64,000 nt of DNA from the NCBI RefSeq assembly GCF_009876115.1, contig NZ_WWSY01000010.1:1-64000 (forward strand), in the 5' to 3' direction. Positions 45,093 to 53,861 of this stretch are shown piece by piece. Position 1 is the first letter of the stretch. Every line of letters starts with the position of its first letter. Below the pieces are notes generated by a model that saw only the letters and a list, made by a program, of their open reading frames with translations, ran no database searches and was not told where the DNA came from. The translations under genes were made by a program, and so were the position numbers. Source of the stretch: Collinsella aerofaciens (lineage in GTDB: Bacteria > Actinomycetota > Coriobacteriia > Coriobacteriales > Coriobacteriaceae).

Positions 45093-46973
45093 CTAAATCG
45101 TGGGAAACGCAACGACGTCAGCGGGGCGTGCCAACGTCTCGGCAATTTGGTCTTGCACCTCGAGCAGGCAATCGAGCAGCAGCGGGTTAAAGGTACCGCA
45201 CTTACCGTCCAGAATCATCTGGATCGCCTCCTCGTGCGGGATAGCGTCTTTGTATACGCGCACGCTCGTCAGCGCATCGTACACGTCAGCCACCGAAACC
45301 ACCTGAGCGGCAATGGGAATCTCGTCGCCCTTAAGGCCATCGGGATAACCCCTGCCGTCCCAGCGCTCGTGATGCCAACGCGCAATCTGGTACGCATATT
45401 CCATAAGCGCATTACCGACGTGATGGCGGCCCAGCTCAAGCAACATGTCGGCGCCGATCGTAGTATGCGTCTTCATAATCTCGAACTCCTCGGGCGTAAG
45501 GCGCCCGGGTTTGTTGAGAATCGCATCATCAATCGACATCTTGCCGATATCGTGCAGCGCCGAAGCCAGGGCAATCGTGGAGCGCTCCTCATTGTCGAGG
45601 GAGATGGTGTCGCTACGCTGGACCAGACAGCCAAGCAGCAGCTCGGTCAGCTTCTCGATGTTCGTAACGTGCCTGCCGCTCTCGCCATTGCGAAGCTCCA
45701 TGACGCCGGCCATGATGTCGATGAGCATGCGACTGTTCTTGACGCGCTCGTTGTACTGCTGGGACAGCAGGCTCGTCAGGCGGCGCTGTTTGGCGTACAG
45801 GCGGATGGTGTTGTTTACGCGGCGGCGCACGACACGGGAGTCAAACGGGCGGTTGATATAGTCCGAGGCACCCAGCTCGTACGCGCGCAGAACCATATCG
45901 TCGGAATCTTCGCTCGAGATCATGATGACAGGCAGATTGTCGATACCCGATCGGCGCGACAAATCGGCCAGCACCTCAAAGCCGCTTATGCCCGGCATCA
46001 CAATGTCCAGCAGCACGAGTGACAACTCATCGCCATGGCGGTCGACCATGTCGAGCGCCGTACGACCGTTATCGGCCTCGAGGATGCAATACTCGTCCTT
46101 GAGCATCTCGTTGAGAATGGCTCGGTTCATCTCGGAGTCATCAACAATAAGCACCGAAGGCTTTTCGTTTTGGAAGGCCTCGATGGAATCGGCATCGGTC
46201 ACGACCGTACCGGCTTTTGCCTTAGCACGGCTCAGTAACTGGACAGCGCGGCCAACGCCCTCATCGACTGTCTCGCCATGAATGCGAACGCCACCAACAC
46301 ATGCCGTCAAGCTCACGTACTCATGGCCCGGAATAATCGTGGAATGAACGGCATCGGATACCTGATGCAGACGACGGGTAAAGTCATCGGAGGGAATATT
46401 GGGCATGACGACCACAAACTTGTCGCAGCCATAGCGCACAAGCTCGTCAGTCGAACGAATGCTGCTGCGTATGGCTGTCGCCACAGCACCGAGCGCAAGG
46501 TCGCCGGCATGACGGCCACACGTATCGTTGAAGACCCTAAAATCATCAAGGTCGATCACCGCCACGCCGGCCTTCATGCGGGCGCTACGGAGCTTTTCCT
46601 CGTAATATCGGCGATTGCGCACACTTGTCAGCACGTCGGTGTAGACAAGGTCCTCTTCTGCAGCCTCTTGCTCATCGATTGGACGCACCATCAGCAGGAC
46701 GTGAGGCTCGCCCTCGACCTTCAGAGGGCGCAGGCGAGCGCGGTACTCAGTACCATCGTTGAGCAGTTGCTCCGACACCTCATCGGAGTCTGCCAAGGCC
46801 TCAAGACTCGACTGACGCAGACAAGGGCAGCGATCGCCGGCGAGCAGACAGTTAGGCTCGCTCTTAATCTGATCGGCCGACAGCAAACGCACCACGGGGT
46901 AGGTCTTCGCGACACGGGCAACCTCGGCGGCAGCCTCCTCGTCGGTTAGATTGACCTCGTGATTATTGAGCAT
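45093..46973 (-). CDS. Multidomain signalling protein: Cys-rich N-domain, GGDEF, REC, HD-GYP
   Basis: 626 residues. The N-terminal part (1-105), possibly PAS-like, contains CLLAGDRCPC, a cysteine cluster that could bind a metal or haem. A GGDEF-type domain spans about 110-270 (TDVLTSVRNRRYYEEKL), but its signature is GCDKF in place of GGDEF, so diguanylate cyclase activity is doubtful. A receiver domain spans about 275-395 (VLIVDDSEMNR and LVLLDIVMPGISG with the phospho-acceptor Asp). An HD-GYP domain spans about 415-615 (ALHDIGKMSID, KTHTTIGADMLL, HHERWDGRGYPDGL) with intact catalytic residues for c-di-GMP hydrolysis. The order suggests a phosphorylation-controlled c-di-GMP phosphodiesterase that could use the degenerate domain as a GTP or c-di-GMP sensor. 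The HPt gene follows in the same operon. Confidence 0.9.
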   Translation of the reverse strand: MLNNHEVNLTDEEAAAEVARVAKTYPVVRLLSADQIKSEPNCLLAGDRCPCLRQSSLEALADSDEVSEQLLNDGTEYRARLRPLKVEGEPHVLLMVRPIDEQEAAEEDLVYTDVLTSVRNRRYYEEKLRSARMKAGVAVIDLDDFRVFNDTCGRHAGDLALGAVATAIRSSIRSTDELVRYGCDKFVVVMPNIPSDDFTRRLHQVSDAVHSTIIPGHEYVSLTACVGGVRIHGETVDEGVGRAVQLLSRAKAKAGTVVTDADSIEAFQNEKPSVLIVDDSEMNRAILNEMLKDEYCILEADNGRTALDMVDRHGDELSLVLLDIVMPGISGFEVLADLSRRSGIDNLPVIMISSEDSDDMVLRAYELGASDYINRPFDSRVVRRRVNNTIRLYAKQRRLTSLLSQQYNERVKNSRMLIDIMAGVMELRNGESGRHVTNIEKLTELLLGCLVQRSDTISLDNEERSTIALASALHDIGKMSIDDAILNKPGRLTPEEFEIMKTHTTIGADMLLELGRHHVGNALMEYAYQIARWHHERWDGRGYPDGLKGDEIPIAAQVVSVADVYDALTSVRVYKDAIPHEEAIQMILDGKCGTFNPLLLDCLLEVQDQIAETLARPADVVAFPTI

Positions 46974-47185
46974 ATGGGGCCCTTTCGATAGTTTCGCATG
47001 GTAGCGGTGGGTTCCAAATGTTACAAGGGTAGCACCTTGCCGATGAAGGTAAGCACGTGAATGCTGCTACATTTTTATGAGTTGGCAGACGGCACGATTG
47101 AAGCCGCAGACGTGAGGTTTTGAGCACATTTGTTAACACGGCCGAAACGTTTGCGGATGAAGCCTGCTTTGGCTATTTGCGGGTG

Positions 47186-47983
47186 CTAGAACCCCAGAAT
47201 GTCACGAACAGCCCGGGCAGCCGCTGCCGGGCGATCGCGTAGGCCGTTGTGCGCGCCGGGAACCGTTACGAGCGGACAGTCCAAAAGCTCAGCCGCCACC
47301 CTCGTGCCCGCCTCGCGAGGCGTGCCAATCGAGAGCTCGCCCAGGAGCACGGCGGCCACCGTTTTCGACGCACGGACGCTATCCCAATCGGGAACGCAGG
47401 TCATAGTAATCCCGTATTCGTTTGCCATGAAGCTGCGGCCGTTGCGCAGGGCATGTTTGGCTTCTGCCTCGGTTGTCTTGGGGGCCTCAGGGTCCGAATC
47501 GCCGATAGCGCCCAGGAAGGCCCGTAATGCCCTGGAGACCTTTCCCGCAGCGATCATCTCGAGCAAAACCGGGGCCGCGCCCAAACCGGCGCCCTCGTTT
47601 GTCACGGCGGGTTCATGCAGGATCGCACGCGAAATTATGACGGGGTTTGCACGGAGAAGCTCCAGGGTCACCAACGTACCGGCACTGTGCGCGAGCACGT
47701 TTGTCGGAGCGCCAATATGCTCGATAACGGCCTGCAGGTCGGCGGCCTGGGCGGCGAGATCGTAGCGTCCGTCCGCAGCGTCGCCGCTCTCGCCGCAACC
47801 GCGGCGGTCGTAGGCAATTACGCGGTAGTTGCGGCTGAGCTCACAAGCGATGCCGTCGAAAAATGTGCCGTCGACACAAGCGCCGTGCACGCACACCAAA
47901 GCAGGAGTATCAGGCGACACATCCGGGCCGGCATATTCGCGACAGGCAATCGTGGTGCCCGCATTCTCGACCGTAAAATCCAT
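47186..47983 (-). CDS. Alpha/beta-fold hydrolase
   Basis: 265 residues. Oxyanion region VCVHGACVDGTFFDG, strand VIAYDRRGCGESGD, nucleophile elbow LAHSAGTLVTLEL (Ser near residue 99), and a late PLVTVPGAHNGLRDRP with the catalytic His. It is a cytosolic hydrolase of the lysophospholipase/esterase-like group with unknown substrate. GGGGGCA before the ATG is the ribosome-binding site. The nearby 212-base upstream spacer (46974-47185) holds no recognised feature. Confidence 0.88.
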   Translation of the reverse strand: MDFTVENAGTTIACREYAGPDVSPDTPALVCVHGACVDGTFFDGIACELSRNYRVIAYDRRGCGESGDAADGRYDLAAQAADLQAVIEHIGAPTNVLAHSAGTLVTLELLRANPVIISRAILHEPAVTNEGAGLGAAPVLLEMIAAGKVSRALRAFLGAIGDSDPEAPKTTEAEAKHALRNGRSFMANEYGITMTCVPDWDSVRASKTVAAVLLGELSIGTPREAGTRVAAELLDCPLVTVPGAHNGLRDRPAAAARAVRDILGF

Positions 47984-48208
47984 GTTGTGCCCCCATCATC
48001 AATGCCCATCCAGTTGCACGTCAGTACGGTTGGATGGACCCGCATTGCCTTACGCCTTGTTAACAGATTAACTGTACCCGACCCGAGGCTTTTCATGGCA
48101 CGGCATCATGAGCGACGTGAAAAAACGAAACTAGTAAAGCAAGAGCCCGCACCTTGCTTTGGAGCCGATGCTATGCTTAGGCACAATTGTCTTGAGGAGC
48201 ATATGCCT

Positions 48209-48985
48209 ATGTCTACGTTTTTGAATGCCAGCCCCATCTTTGGGCCCGTTCGCAGCCGTCGCCTTGGTCTCTCGCTCGGCGTCAACATGATGCCGGCCAG
48301 CGGCAAAATCTGCACGTTCGACTGCATTTACTGCGAAAACGGCCTCAACGCCGAACGCCCCTGCCATGAGCCGTACAACACGGCCGCCGTGGTGCTCGAC
48401 GCGCTCGAGGCAAAGCTGCGTGAGATGGCAGCCGAGGGCGAGCTCCCCGATGTGATCACCTTCGCAGGCAATGGCGAGCCCACCGCCGCGCCGGAATTTC
48501 CGCAGGCCATCGCCGGCGCCGTCGCGCTGCGCGACAAGCTTGCCCCAAACTCCAAGATCGCCGTGCTCTCCAACGGCACACGCGCCGACCGCCCCGAGGT
48601 GCACGACGCGCTCATGATGGTCGACGACAACATTCTTAAGCTCGATACCGTCGACCCGGCGTTTATCCAGCTGCTCGACCAGCCCGTTGGCCCCTACGAT
48701 GTAGAGCACCAGATCGAAACGTTCGCGAGCTTTAACGGTCACGTCATTATCCAGACGATGTTTTTGAGCGGTGAGTACCGGGGCAAGTCTCTCGATAACA
48801 CCGGCGAGGAGTACGTTGGCCCTTGGCTCGCGGCGCTCGAACGCATTCGCCCGCAGGAGGCGACCATCTACACGGTGGCGCGCGAGACACCGATCGCCGG
48901 CCTTGTCAAGGCAGCACCCGACGTCCTCGACGCCATTGCCGCGCGCGTCCAAGCCCTCGGCATTCCCTGCCAGGTGAGCTACTAG
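48209..48985 (+). CDS. Radical SAM protein
   Basis: 258 residues, with the cluster motif CTFDCIYC (CxxxCxxC) near residue 37. GNGEPTAAPEFPQAIAGAV and IAVLSNGTRADRPEVHDALM are typical of the small YfkB-/moaA-like radical SAM group, in which a 4Fe-4S cluster cleaves S-adenosylmethionine. Specific substrate unknown. Two starts are possible, 48203 and 48209. GAGGAG ends at 48199, which gives a better distance to 48209. The upstream extension of the frame is not supported. The space from 47984 to 48202 shows only scattered short repeats. Confidence 0.87.
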   Translation: MSTFLNASPIFGPVRSRRLGLSLGVNMMPASGKICTFDCIYCENGLNAERPCHEPYNTAAVVLDALEAKLREMAAEGELPDVITFAGNGEPTAAPEFPQAIAGAVALRDKLAPNSKIAVLSNGTRADRPEVHDALMMVDDNILKLDTVDPAFIQLLDQPVGPYDVEHQIETFASFNGHVIIQTMFLSGEYRGKSLDNTGEEYVGPWLAALERIRPQEATIYTVARETPIAGLVKAAPDVLDAIAARVQALGIPCQVSY

Positions 48986-49040
48986 CGCGCAGCTGCTCTG
49001 AAGGTGGGCTATACTAGCTGCGAACGAAAGGAAGTTAGCC

Positions 49041-49928
49041 ATGTATGACAAAGGACCCGTGCCCGGCCGCAACGACGCTTGCTGGTGCGGCAGCGGCAAG
49101 AAATACAAGAAATGCCATAGCGCCTTTGATGAGCGCCTCGAGCGCTTGTGGGAAGAGGGCTGGGAGGTTCTGCCCCGCACGCTCTACAAGACTCCCGCCG
49201 ATATCGAGGGCATCAAGCGCTCGGCTGCCATCAACGTGGGCGTGCTCGATTATGTGGGCGAGCATATCGCCGCAGGCATGACCACCAACCAGATCGACCA
49301 GATGATCTACGACTACACCGTCGAGCACGGTGGCACGCCGGCCGATCTCAACTACGAGGGCTATCCCAAGAGCGTGTGCACCTCGATCAACGACGTCGTC
49401 TGCCACGGTATCCCCTGCGATGCGGATGTGCTGCACGAGGGCGACATCATCAACGTGGACTGCTCCACGATCCTAGACGGCTACTTTAGCGACTCGAGCC
49501 GCATGTTCTGCATCGGCGAGGTCTCTGCCGAGCGCCAGCGCCTGGTCGACGTCACCCGTGCCAGCGTGGAGGCGGGTCTGGCGGCCGTCAAGCCATGGCT
49601 GCCGTTGTCCGTTATGGCCGAGGCAGTGCAAAAGACCGTCGAGGACGCCGGCTTTAGCGTGGTGCGCGAGTACGGCGGACACGGCATCGGTAAGGAGTTC
49701 CACGAGGACCCGTTTGTGGGCTTTACCACCGAGGCGCCCGATGTGGACACCATCATGGCCCCGGGCATGGTCTTTACCATCGAGCCCATGGTCAACGCCG
49801 GAGCGCCCGGCATCAAGATCAGCAAGGGCGACGGCTGGTGCGTGCGTACCAAGGACGGTAGCGATTCGGCCCAATGCGAGGTACAGCTCGTGGTGACCGA
49901 GGGCGGCTACGAGCTGCTGAGCTGGTAG
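49041..49928 (+). CDS. map: Methionine aminopeptidase with N-terminal SEC-C zinc motif
   Basis: 295 residues. The first 30 residues have the SEC-C motif GRNDACWCGSGKKYKKCH, a small zinc knuckle linked to ribosome or SecA binding. The MetAP catalytic domain follows (about 50-295) with HGIPCDADVLHEGDIINVDC, DSSRMFC, EYGGHGIGKEFHEDPFVG and FTIEPMVNAG, which supply the five metal ligands. It removes initiator methionine from nascent proteins; the SEC-C extension probably docks it at the ribosome. GGAAG precedes the ATG. Followed by a strong terminator. Confidence 0.95.
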   Translation: MYDKGPVPGRNDACWCGSGKKYKKCHSAFDERLERLWEEGWEVLPRTLYKTPADIEGIKRSAAINVGVLDYVGEHIAAGMTTNQIDQMIYDYTVEHGGTPADLNYEGYPKSVCTSINDVVCHGIPCDADVLHEGDIINVDCSTILDGYFSDSSRMFCIGEVSAERQRLVDVTRASVEAGLAAVKPWLPLSVMAEAVQKTVEDAGFSVVREYGGHGIGKEFHEDPFVGFTTEAPDVDTIMAPGMVFTIEPMVNAGAPGIKISKGDGWCVRTKDGSDSAQCEVQLVVTEGGYELLSW

Positions 49929-49937
49929 CTGTAGATG

Positions 49938-49982
49938 CGCCGGGCTTCGCGATGGATATGTTAACCATCGCGAAGCCCGGCG
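49938..49982 (+). terminator. Terminator of map
   Basis: An 18-bp perfect stem (CGCCGGGCTTCGCGATGG with its complement) with a 9-base loop, and a run of five T at 49983-49987. Confidence 0.92.
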
Positions 49983-49996
49983 TTTTTATAGCGTTT

Positions 49997-50041
49997 TGCC
50001 TGATAAAACCTACCAAAATTAACCTGCCCCTTTTGGTAGGT
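49997..50041 (-). repeat. Dispersed palindrome R3, upstream of the 50061 start
   Basis: Read on the minus strand: CCTACCAAAA, apex GGGGCAGG, TTAA, TTTTGGTAGG, then TTTTATCAGG. The arm variants CCTACC and GGTAGG compensate each other, so the stem is kept. No minus-strand gene ends here; it lies 19 bases before the GTG of the plus-strand dehydrogenase. Confidence 0.8.
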
Positions 50042-50060
50042 CGAGCGGAGAGGACTGCTT

Positions 50061-50996
50061 GTGAACATCCTGGTTTTGCTGCCCGTCAACGACCGTCATC
50101 GCGCAATTCTTGAGTCGAGCGCTCCGGGCGAGGACTTTATCTACACGAGCGCCGACGCCGCCACGCGCGAGCAGGTCGCCGATGCCGACGTGATCCTGGG
50201 CAACATCGACCCTGACATGCTCACGGCATGCGAGCATCTCCGGCTGTTGCAGTTGCAGACCGCCGGCTATGACGACTACCTTGCTGCTGGCACCGTGCCG
50301 GCTGACGCCAAGCTGTCTTGCTCGATCGGCGCCTACGGTCAGGCCGTAAGCGAGCACATATTTGCCATGGTGCTGTCAATGATGAAGCGCCTGCCCGGCT
50401 ACCAGGACCTGCAGCGCGAGCATCGCTGGGAGGACTTGGGCCCGGTCACCTCGCTCAAAAATGCCAACGTGCTGGTGCTGGGCGCGGGCGATATCGGCGG
50501 CCACTTTGCCACGCTCTGCCGCAGCATGGGCGCACACGTCCGCGGCATCAAGCGCCATCCGCTCGTCTACCCCATTGTGTTTGAGGACATGGACGGCATG
50601 GATGCCCTGCCCGAGCGCCTGGCCGAGGCAGACATCGTCGCATCCTTTATGCCCAGCACACCCGAGACCCGCGGTCTGGCGAACGCCGAGTTCTTCGCCG
50701 CGATGAAGCCGGGCGCCTTCTTTGCAAACGGCGGCCGCGGCGATCTTGTGGTTGCCGACGACTTGGTTGGCGCTCTGGAATCGGGACATCTCGCCGGCGC
50801 CGCGGTCGACGTCACCGACCCCGAACCGCTGCCCGCGACAAGCCCCCTGTGGGATGCGCCCAACATGCTCATCACGCCGCATGTCTCCGGCTGGTTCCAC
50901 CTGACCGCCACGCTCAACAACGTCGTCGACATCGCCGCGGAAAACCTGCGTCACCTGCAGGCGGGCGAGACCCTGCGCTGCTGGATCGAGCATTAA
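50061..50996 (+). CDS. D-isomer-specific 2-hydroxyacid dehydrogenase
   Basis: 311 residues of the NAD(P)-dependent dehydrogenase family that interconverts 2-oxo and D-2-hydroxy acids. LVLGAGDIGGHFATLCRSMG is the nucleotide-binding GxGxxG motif, near residue 140. FFANGGRGDLVVADDLVGAL contains the catalytic Arg. DVTDPEPLPATSPLW contains the Glu and ITPHVSGW the His. The N-terminal sequence differs from the well-known lactate or phosphoglycerate dehydrogenases, so the substrate is open. The start is a GTG at 50061 after GGAGAGGA. Confidence 0.9.
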   Translation: MNILVLLPVNDRHRAILESSAPGEDFIYTSADAATREQVADADVILGNIDPDMLTACEHLRLLQLQTAGYDDYLAAGTVPADAKLSCSIGAYGQAVSEHIFAMVLSMMKRLPGYQDLQREHRWEDLGPVTSLKNANVLVLGAGDIGGHFATLCRSMGAHVRGIKRHPLVYPIVFEDMDGMDALPERLAEADIVASFMPSTPETRGLANAEFFAAMKPGAFFANGGRGDLVVADDLVGALESGHLAGAAVDVTDPEPLPATSPLWDAPNMLITPHVSGWFHLTATLNNVVDIAAENLRHLQAGETLRCWIEH

Positions 50997-50999
50997 TTT

Positions 51000-51105
51000 G
51001 TTCCGGCGTTTTACCAAACGCCGGAACCCCTCGACGCTGCGAGCCCGCCGTTTGGCCAATCTGCCGTTCAATTTCAAAGGCGCGACCAGAAGGTCAGCGC
51101 CTTTT
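51000..51105. other. Hairpin-rich spacer after the dehydrogenase gene
   Basis: Two hairpins are visible. One at 51000-51027 has a 12-bp stem (GTTCCGGCGTTT/AAACGCCGGAAC, loop TACC) just past the stop. The other at 51076-51105 has a stem made of AAAGGCGCGACC and GGTCAGCGCC, ending in a TTTT run. The second is a good intrinsic terminator. Confidence 0.6.
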
Positions 51106-51230
51106 CATTTCACGGCACCTTGGCTCAAACGGCGGGCTCTCGCTGACTTTTGTTCAACCTGCGGCGCTTTGCTGGCGCGGCCCTACCTGTGGGCTCTCGC
51201 TGACCATTATTCGACCAGAGGGGTCTAGTG
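51106..51230. other. Spacer with a repeated GGGCTCTCGCTGAC motif
   Basis: GGGCTCTCGCTGAC occurs twice here (about 51133-51146 and 51190-51203). A reverse-complement relative, GCGAGCCCGCCGTTTG, lies about 100 bases upstream. No open reading frame of interest is present. It may be a remnant of a degraded repeat. Confidence 0.4.
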
Positions 51231-51725
51231 CTATTTAAGCGTTGTTAGATAGTTTCTTGCGTTTTCGACGTTCATTGCTGCGACGGGCGCATGCGAACAA
51301 AGCTTGACATCGTTGGTGACCAGTAAATCTGCTTGGGCACGTATCGCTGCCGCAATGATTAAATCGTCTTCGTAATCGCTATGGAGCTCACGCTGCCTGC
51401 TCGCCATCCATATATCGCTCAGGTCACAGGGCACTGGCGTGGCAAGCTGCGAAAGCACGCTAAGACAATCCCATGCAAGCGAAGTCGCTGCCGTAGCGGC
51501 ATACTGGGAAAGCGAACCGTGCTCCCGCCGATACCATGCCTTATGTTCGCTTGAAATCAAATAGAACAGGTCTTTGGACGATGTCGCCGCATACAGCAAA
51601 TCCACCTGTGCCGTGCATGCATCGCGTAAAAACTCAATCGCCACCGAACGACCACGTCGTGAGGGAATGAAGTAATCGAACCACACGTTGGTGTCAACCA
51701 AGATGCGCTTTGGAGTCTCACTCAT
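51231..51725 (-). CDS. PIN-domain toxin (VapC-like)
   Basis: 164 residues. ILVDTNVWFDYF (first acidic residue), a central Tyr/Arg-rich helix, DYEDDLIIAAAIRAQADLLV and TNDVKLC form the PIN nuclease site of four acidic residues. Such toxins cut tRNA or rRNA. It overlaps its upstream partner by eight bases, typical of type II toxin-antitoxin pairs. The relationship to classical VapC is distant, but the active site looks complete. Confidence 0.85.
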   Translation of the reverse strand: MSETPKRILVDTNVWFDYFIPSRRGRSVAIEFLRDACTAQVDLLYAATSSKDLFYLISSEHKAWYRREHGSLSQYAATAATSLAWDCLSVLSQLATPVPCDLSDIWMASRQRELHSDYEDDLIIAAAIRAQADLLVTNDVKLCSHAPVAAMNVENARNYLTTLK

Positions 51726-52098
51726 AGAGCCAGCTCATCTCCTCGCCATAGCGATCCGCATAGGCATTCCGTTTGAGCTCTTCGTCGTCCGATGGCTGAG
51801 CCTTGACCATATCGATTCCCGACTCACGGCAAGCAGCAGCGAACAGCTTCGACCCCTGATCCATGAGCTCGAGCTTACGTTTGGCGGCCCTTTCGCGCTC
51901 GCGCTGTTCCGCCCGGGCACGACTGGGCAGCAGGATATCCTCGAGCGCACCGGGGCGATCGGCCAGCGACGCTGCAAGCTGCCAGAGCGCTCGCACCGCT
52001 TGGCTCGGCGTCATACCGGCCCTGGAGAGAGCGGCGTCCCCACTCCTTTTAAGATCGGCATCGAGGCGCACGTTGATCTGAGCGGCTGTTGTGGTCAT
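51718..52098 (-). CDS. RelB/DinJ-family antitoxin
   Basis: 126 residues. The N-terminal ribbon-helix-helix (INVRLDADLKRSGDAALSRA followed by MTPSQAVRALWQLAASL) is of the RelB/DinJ type. The C-terminal part is charged and helical, as expected for wrapping around a toxin. It is encoded just before the PIN toxin and overlaps it by eight bases. RelB/DinJ antitoxins normally pair with RelE/YafQ folds, so pairing with a PIN toxin is a hybrid arrangement. ATAGAGTTTTATGATAG between the start and 52140 may be part of an autoregulatory site. Confidence 0.82.
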   Translation of the reverse strand: MTTTAAQINVRLDADLKRSGDAALSRAGMTPSQAVRALWQLAASLADRPGALEDILLPSRARAEQRERERAAKRKLELMDQGSKLFAAACRESGIDMVKAQPSDDEELKRNAYADRYGEEMSWLYE

Positions 52099-52197
52099 GA
52101 CCCCTCCTTAATACTTCAAAACTATCATAAAACTCTATGGTAGATACGTAAAGCATGTATAGCATTTATAAGCATTAGCCGTACTCTGTACACAAAA

Positions 52198-52228
52198 AGC
52201 CGCCGAGGCACACTGCACCTCGGCGGCT
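52198..52228 (-). terminator. Terminator of the M18 gene
   Basis: An 11-bp perfect stem (AGCCGCCGAGG/CCTCGGCGGCT) with a 9-base loop, followed on the minus strand by TTTTTG. It lies beyond palindrome R4. The space 52099-52197 before it contains the toxin-antitoxin promoter. Confidence 0.85.
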
Positions 52229-52264
52229 ACGTATCACAGATCTAGTTCGGTTTCACCCTTTGCA

Positions 52265-52317
52265 TTTGCCCAGATAAAACCTGCCAAAATAAACCTGTCC
52301 CTTTTTGGCAGGTTTTA
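52265..52317 (-). repeat. Dispersed palindrome R4, starting at the M18 stop
   Basis: A full copy on the minus strand beginning with the TAA stop of the M18 gene (52315-52317). The perfect arms are CCTGCCAAAA and TTTTGGCAGG with apex AGGGACAGG, then TTTTATCTGGGCAAA. The conventional terminator follows after 37 bases. Confidence 0.88.
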
Positions 52318-53700
52318 GAGCTCCACACTTTCGGCGCCGTTGATGGTTAGGTCGCGCTCGTAGAAGGCGGTGAGGGCACGGATAGCGTACATGACGTCGC
52401 GCACGCCGCCGGTCTCGTAGCTCGAGTGCATGGCAAGCTGCGGCAGGCCCACGTCCACGGCATGCATGCTCGCCTGCATATTGGACAGATTGCCGAGCGT
52501 GGAGCCGCCGGCCATGTCGCTCTTATTGGCGAAGGCCTGCGTGGGCACGTCGGCGTCATCGCAGATGGCCTGGAACACCGCGCGGCTAAAGGCATCGGTG
52601 CAGTAGTGCTGGTTGGCGGCTTCCTTGATGACGATGCCGCCGTTGAGCACAACCTGATTGCGGGCATCGCACTTCTCGGCGTGGTTGGGGTGCACGGCAT
52701 GCGCGTTGTCGCAGCTCACGAGCATCGATGCGGCAAGGGCGCGATGATACGACTCGTCGTCAAAGCCCAGCGAGCCGTTAATGCGGCGCAGCGCATCGGC
52801 CAAGAACGTCGACATGGCGCCCTGCTTGGTCTCGGAGCCAACCTCCTCGTTATCGAAGCAGCAGAAGACTGAAACGTCGTGCGCGTTCTCGGCACCCAAA
52901 AATGCCTGCAGCGAGGTGTAGGCGCAGGCCAGGTCGTCGAGCTTGGGCGTCGAGATAAACTCGTCGGACCAGCCCCAAATACGCGCATCCTGACGATTGA
53001 CCAGGAACAAATCGCGGCCCAAAATCTGTTCGGGCTCGACGTCCAGCTCGTCGGCGATCAGAGCATCAAAGTCGCCCTGCTTAAGGTCACCGGCGCTGAT
53101 GAGCGGGCACAGGTCGACGGCTCGGTTGGGAGCAAAGCCCTCGTTAACGCCGCGGTTCATATGGATAGCAAGGCTCGGAATGATAGCGACCTCGCGCTCG
53201 GTGGCAAGCAGGCGGCTCTCAATACGGTCGCCCTCGCGCACCAGCACGCGGCCCGCGAGTGCCAGCGGACGATCGAACCAGGTGTAGTCGATCATGCCGC
53301 CGTAGGCCTCGGTGTTCAGGCGCAGCGTCTCGCCCGCGCCGTCGAGCTCGGGCACGGCCTTGACCTTAAACGTCGGCGAATCGCTGTGCGACGCCGTGAG
53401 CTGAAAATGATAGTCACCGGCAACGCCGTCCTCGCCCCACGTCGCGGCCAGGTCCTCGCCCACCTTAAAGGCAACAACGCTCGAGGTATTGCGCTGCGTG
53501 TAATAACGCCCGCCCGGCTCGATGTCCCACGCCGCATTCTCGGGCAGGTAGGTAAAGCCCGCCTCGTCGAGCTCGGCCATAATGGTCGCCGCCGTATGGA
53601 ACATGCTGGGGCATGCCTCGATAAAGTCGATAAGGTCGTTGGCGGCCTCGATATCGTCGGCCGTCACATGCGCGCGCTCGGGCGTTTCCTGATCCGTCAT
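52315..53700 (-). CDS. M18-family aminopeptidase
   Basis: 461 residues. LTASHSDSPTFKVKAVPELD contains the first metal-binding His (near residue 98) and the following Asp. CFDNEEVGSETKQGAMSTFL contains the Glu ligand/catalytic pair, and LSNMQASMHAVDVGLPQLAMHSSYE provides the final His ligand. It is a cytosolic aspartyl-type aminopeptidase that trims peptides. The ATG at 53700 has GGGGAGAG upstream; the frame is open to 53811 but that part is not protein-like. Confidence 0.93.
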   Translation of the reverse strand: MTDQETPERAHVTADDIEAANDLIDFIEACPSMFHTAATIMAELDEAGFTYLPENAAWDIEPGGRYYTQRNTSSVVAFKVGEDLAATWGEDGVAGDYHFQLTASHSDSPTFKVKAVPELDGAGETLRLNTEAYGGMIDYTWFDRPLALAGRVLVREGDRIESRLLATEREVAIIPSLAIHMNRGVNEGFAPNRAVDLCPLISAGDLKQGDFDALIADELDVEPEQILGRDLFLVNRQDARIWGWSDEFISTPKLDDLACAYTSLQAFLGAENAHDVSVFCCFDNEEVGSETKQGAMSTFLADALRRINGSLGFDDESYHRALAASMLVSCDNAHAVHPNHAEKCDARNQVVLNGGIVIKEAANQHYCTDAFSRAVFQAICDDADVPTQAFANKSDMAGGSTLGNLSNMQASMHAVDVGLPQLAMHSSYETGGVRDVMYAIRALTAFYERDLTINGAESVEL

Positions 53701-53861
53701 GCTCTCCCCTTTCGCTGGGCTGATGGTCCCCTCCAGCATACCCCGCCACGCCAGCGCCGCACTCTTCATTCCGTGCTTAATTCCGCGCCGCTCACCAAGT
53801 TGAGCCATCATGCCCGCGCTCCTTTTGCGACAATTGCGCTAACAGGACGAGAGGAGCCGTC

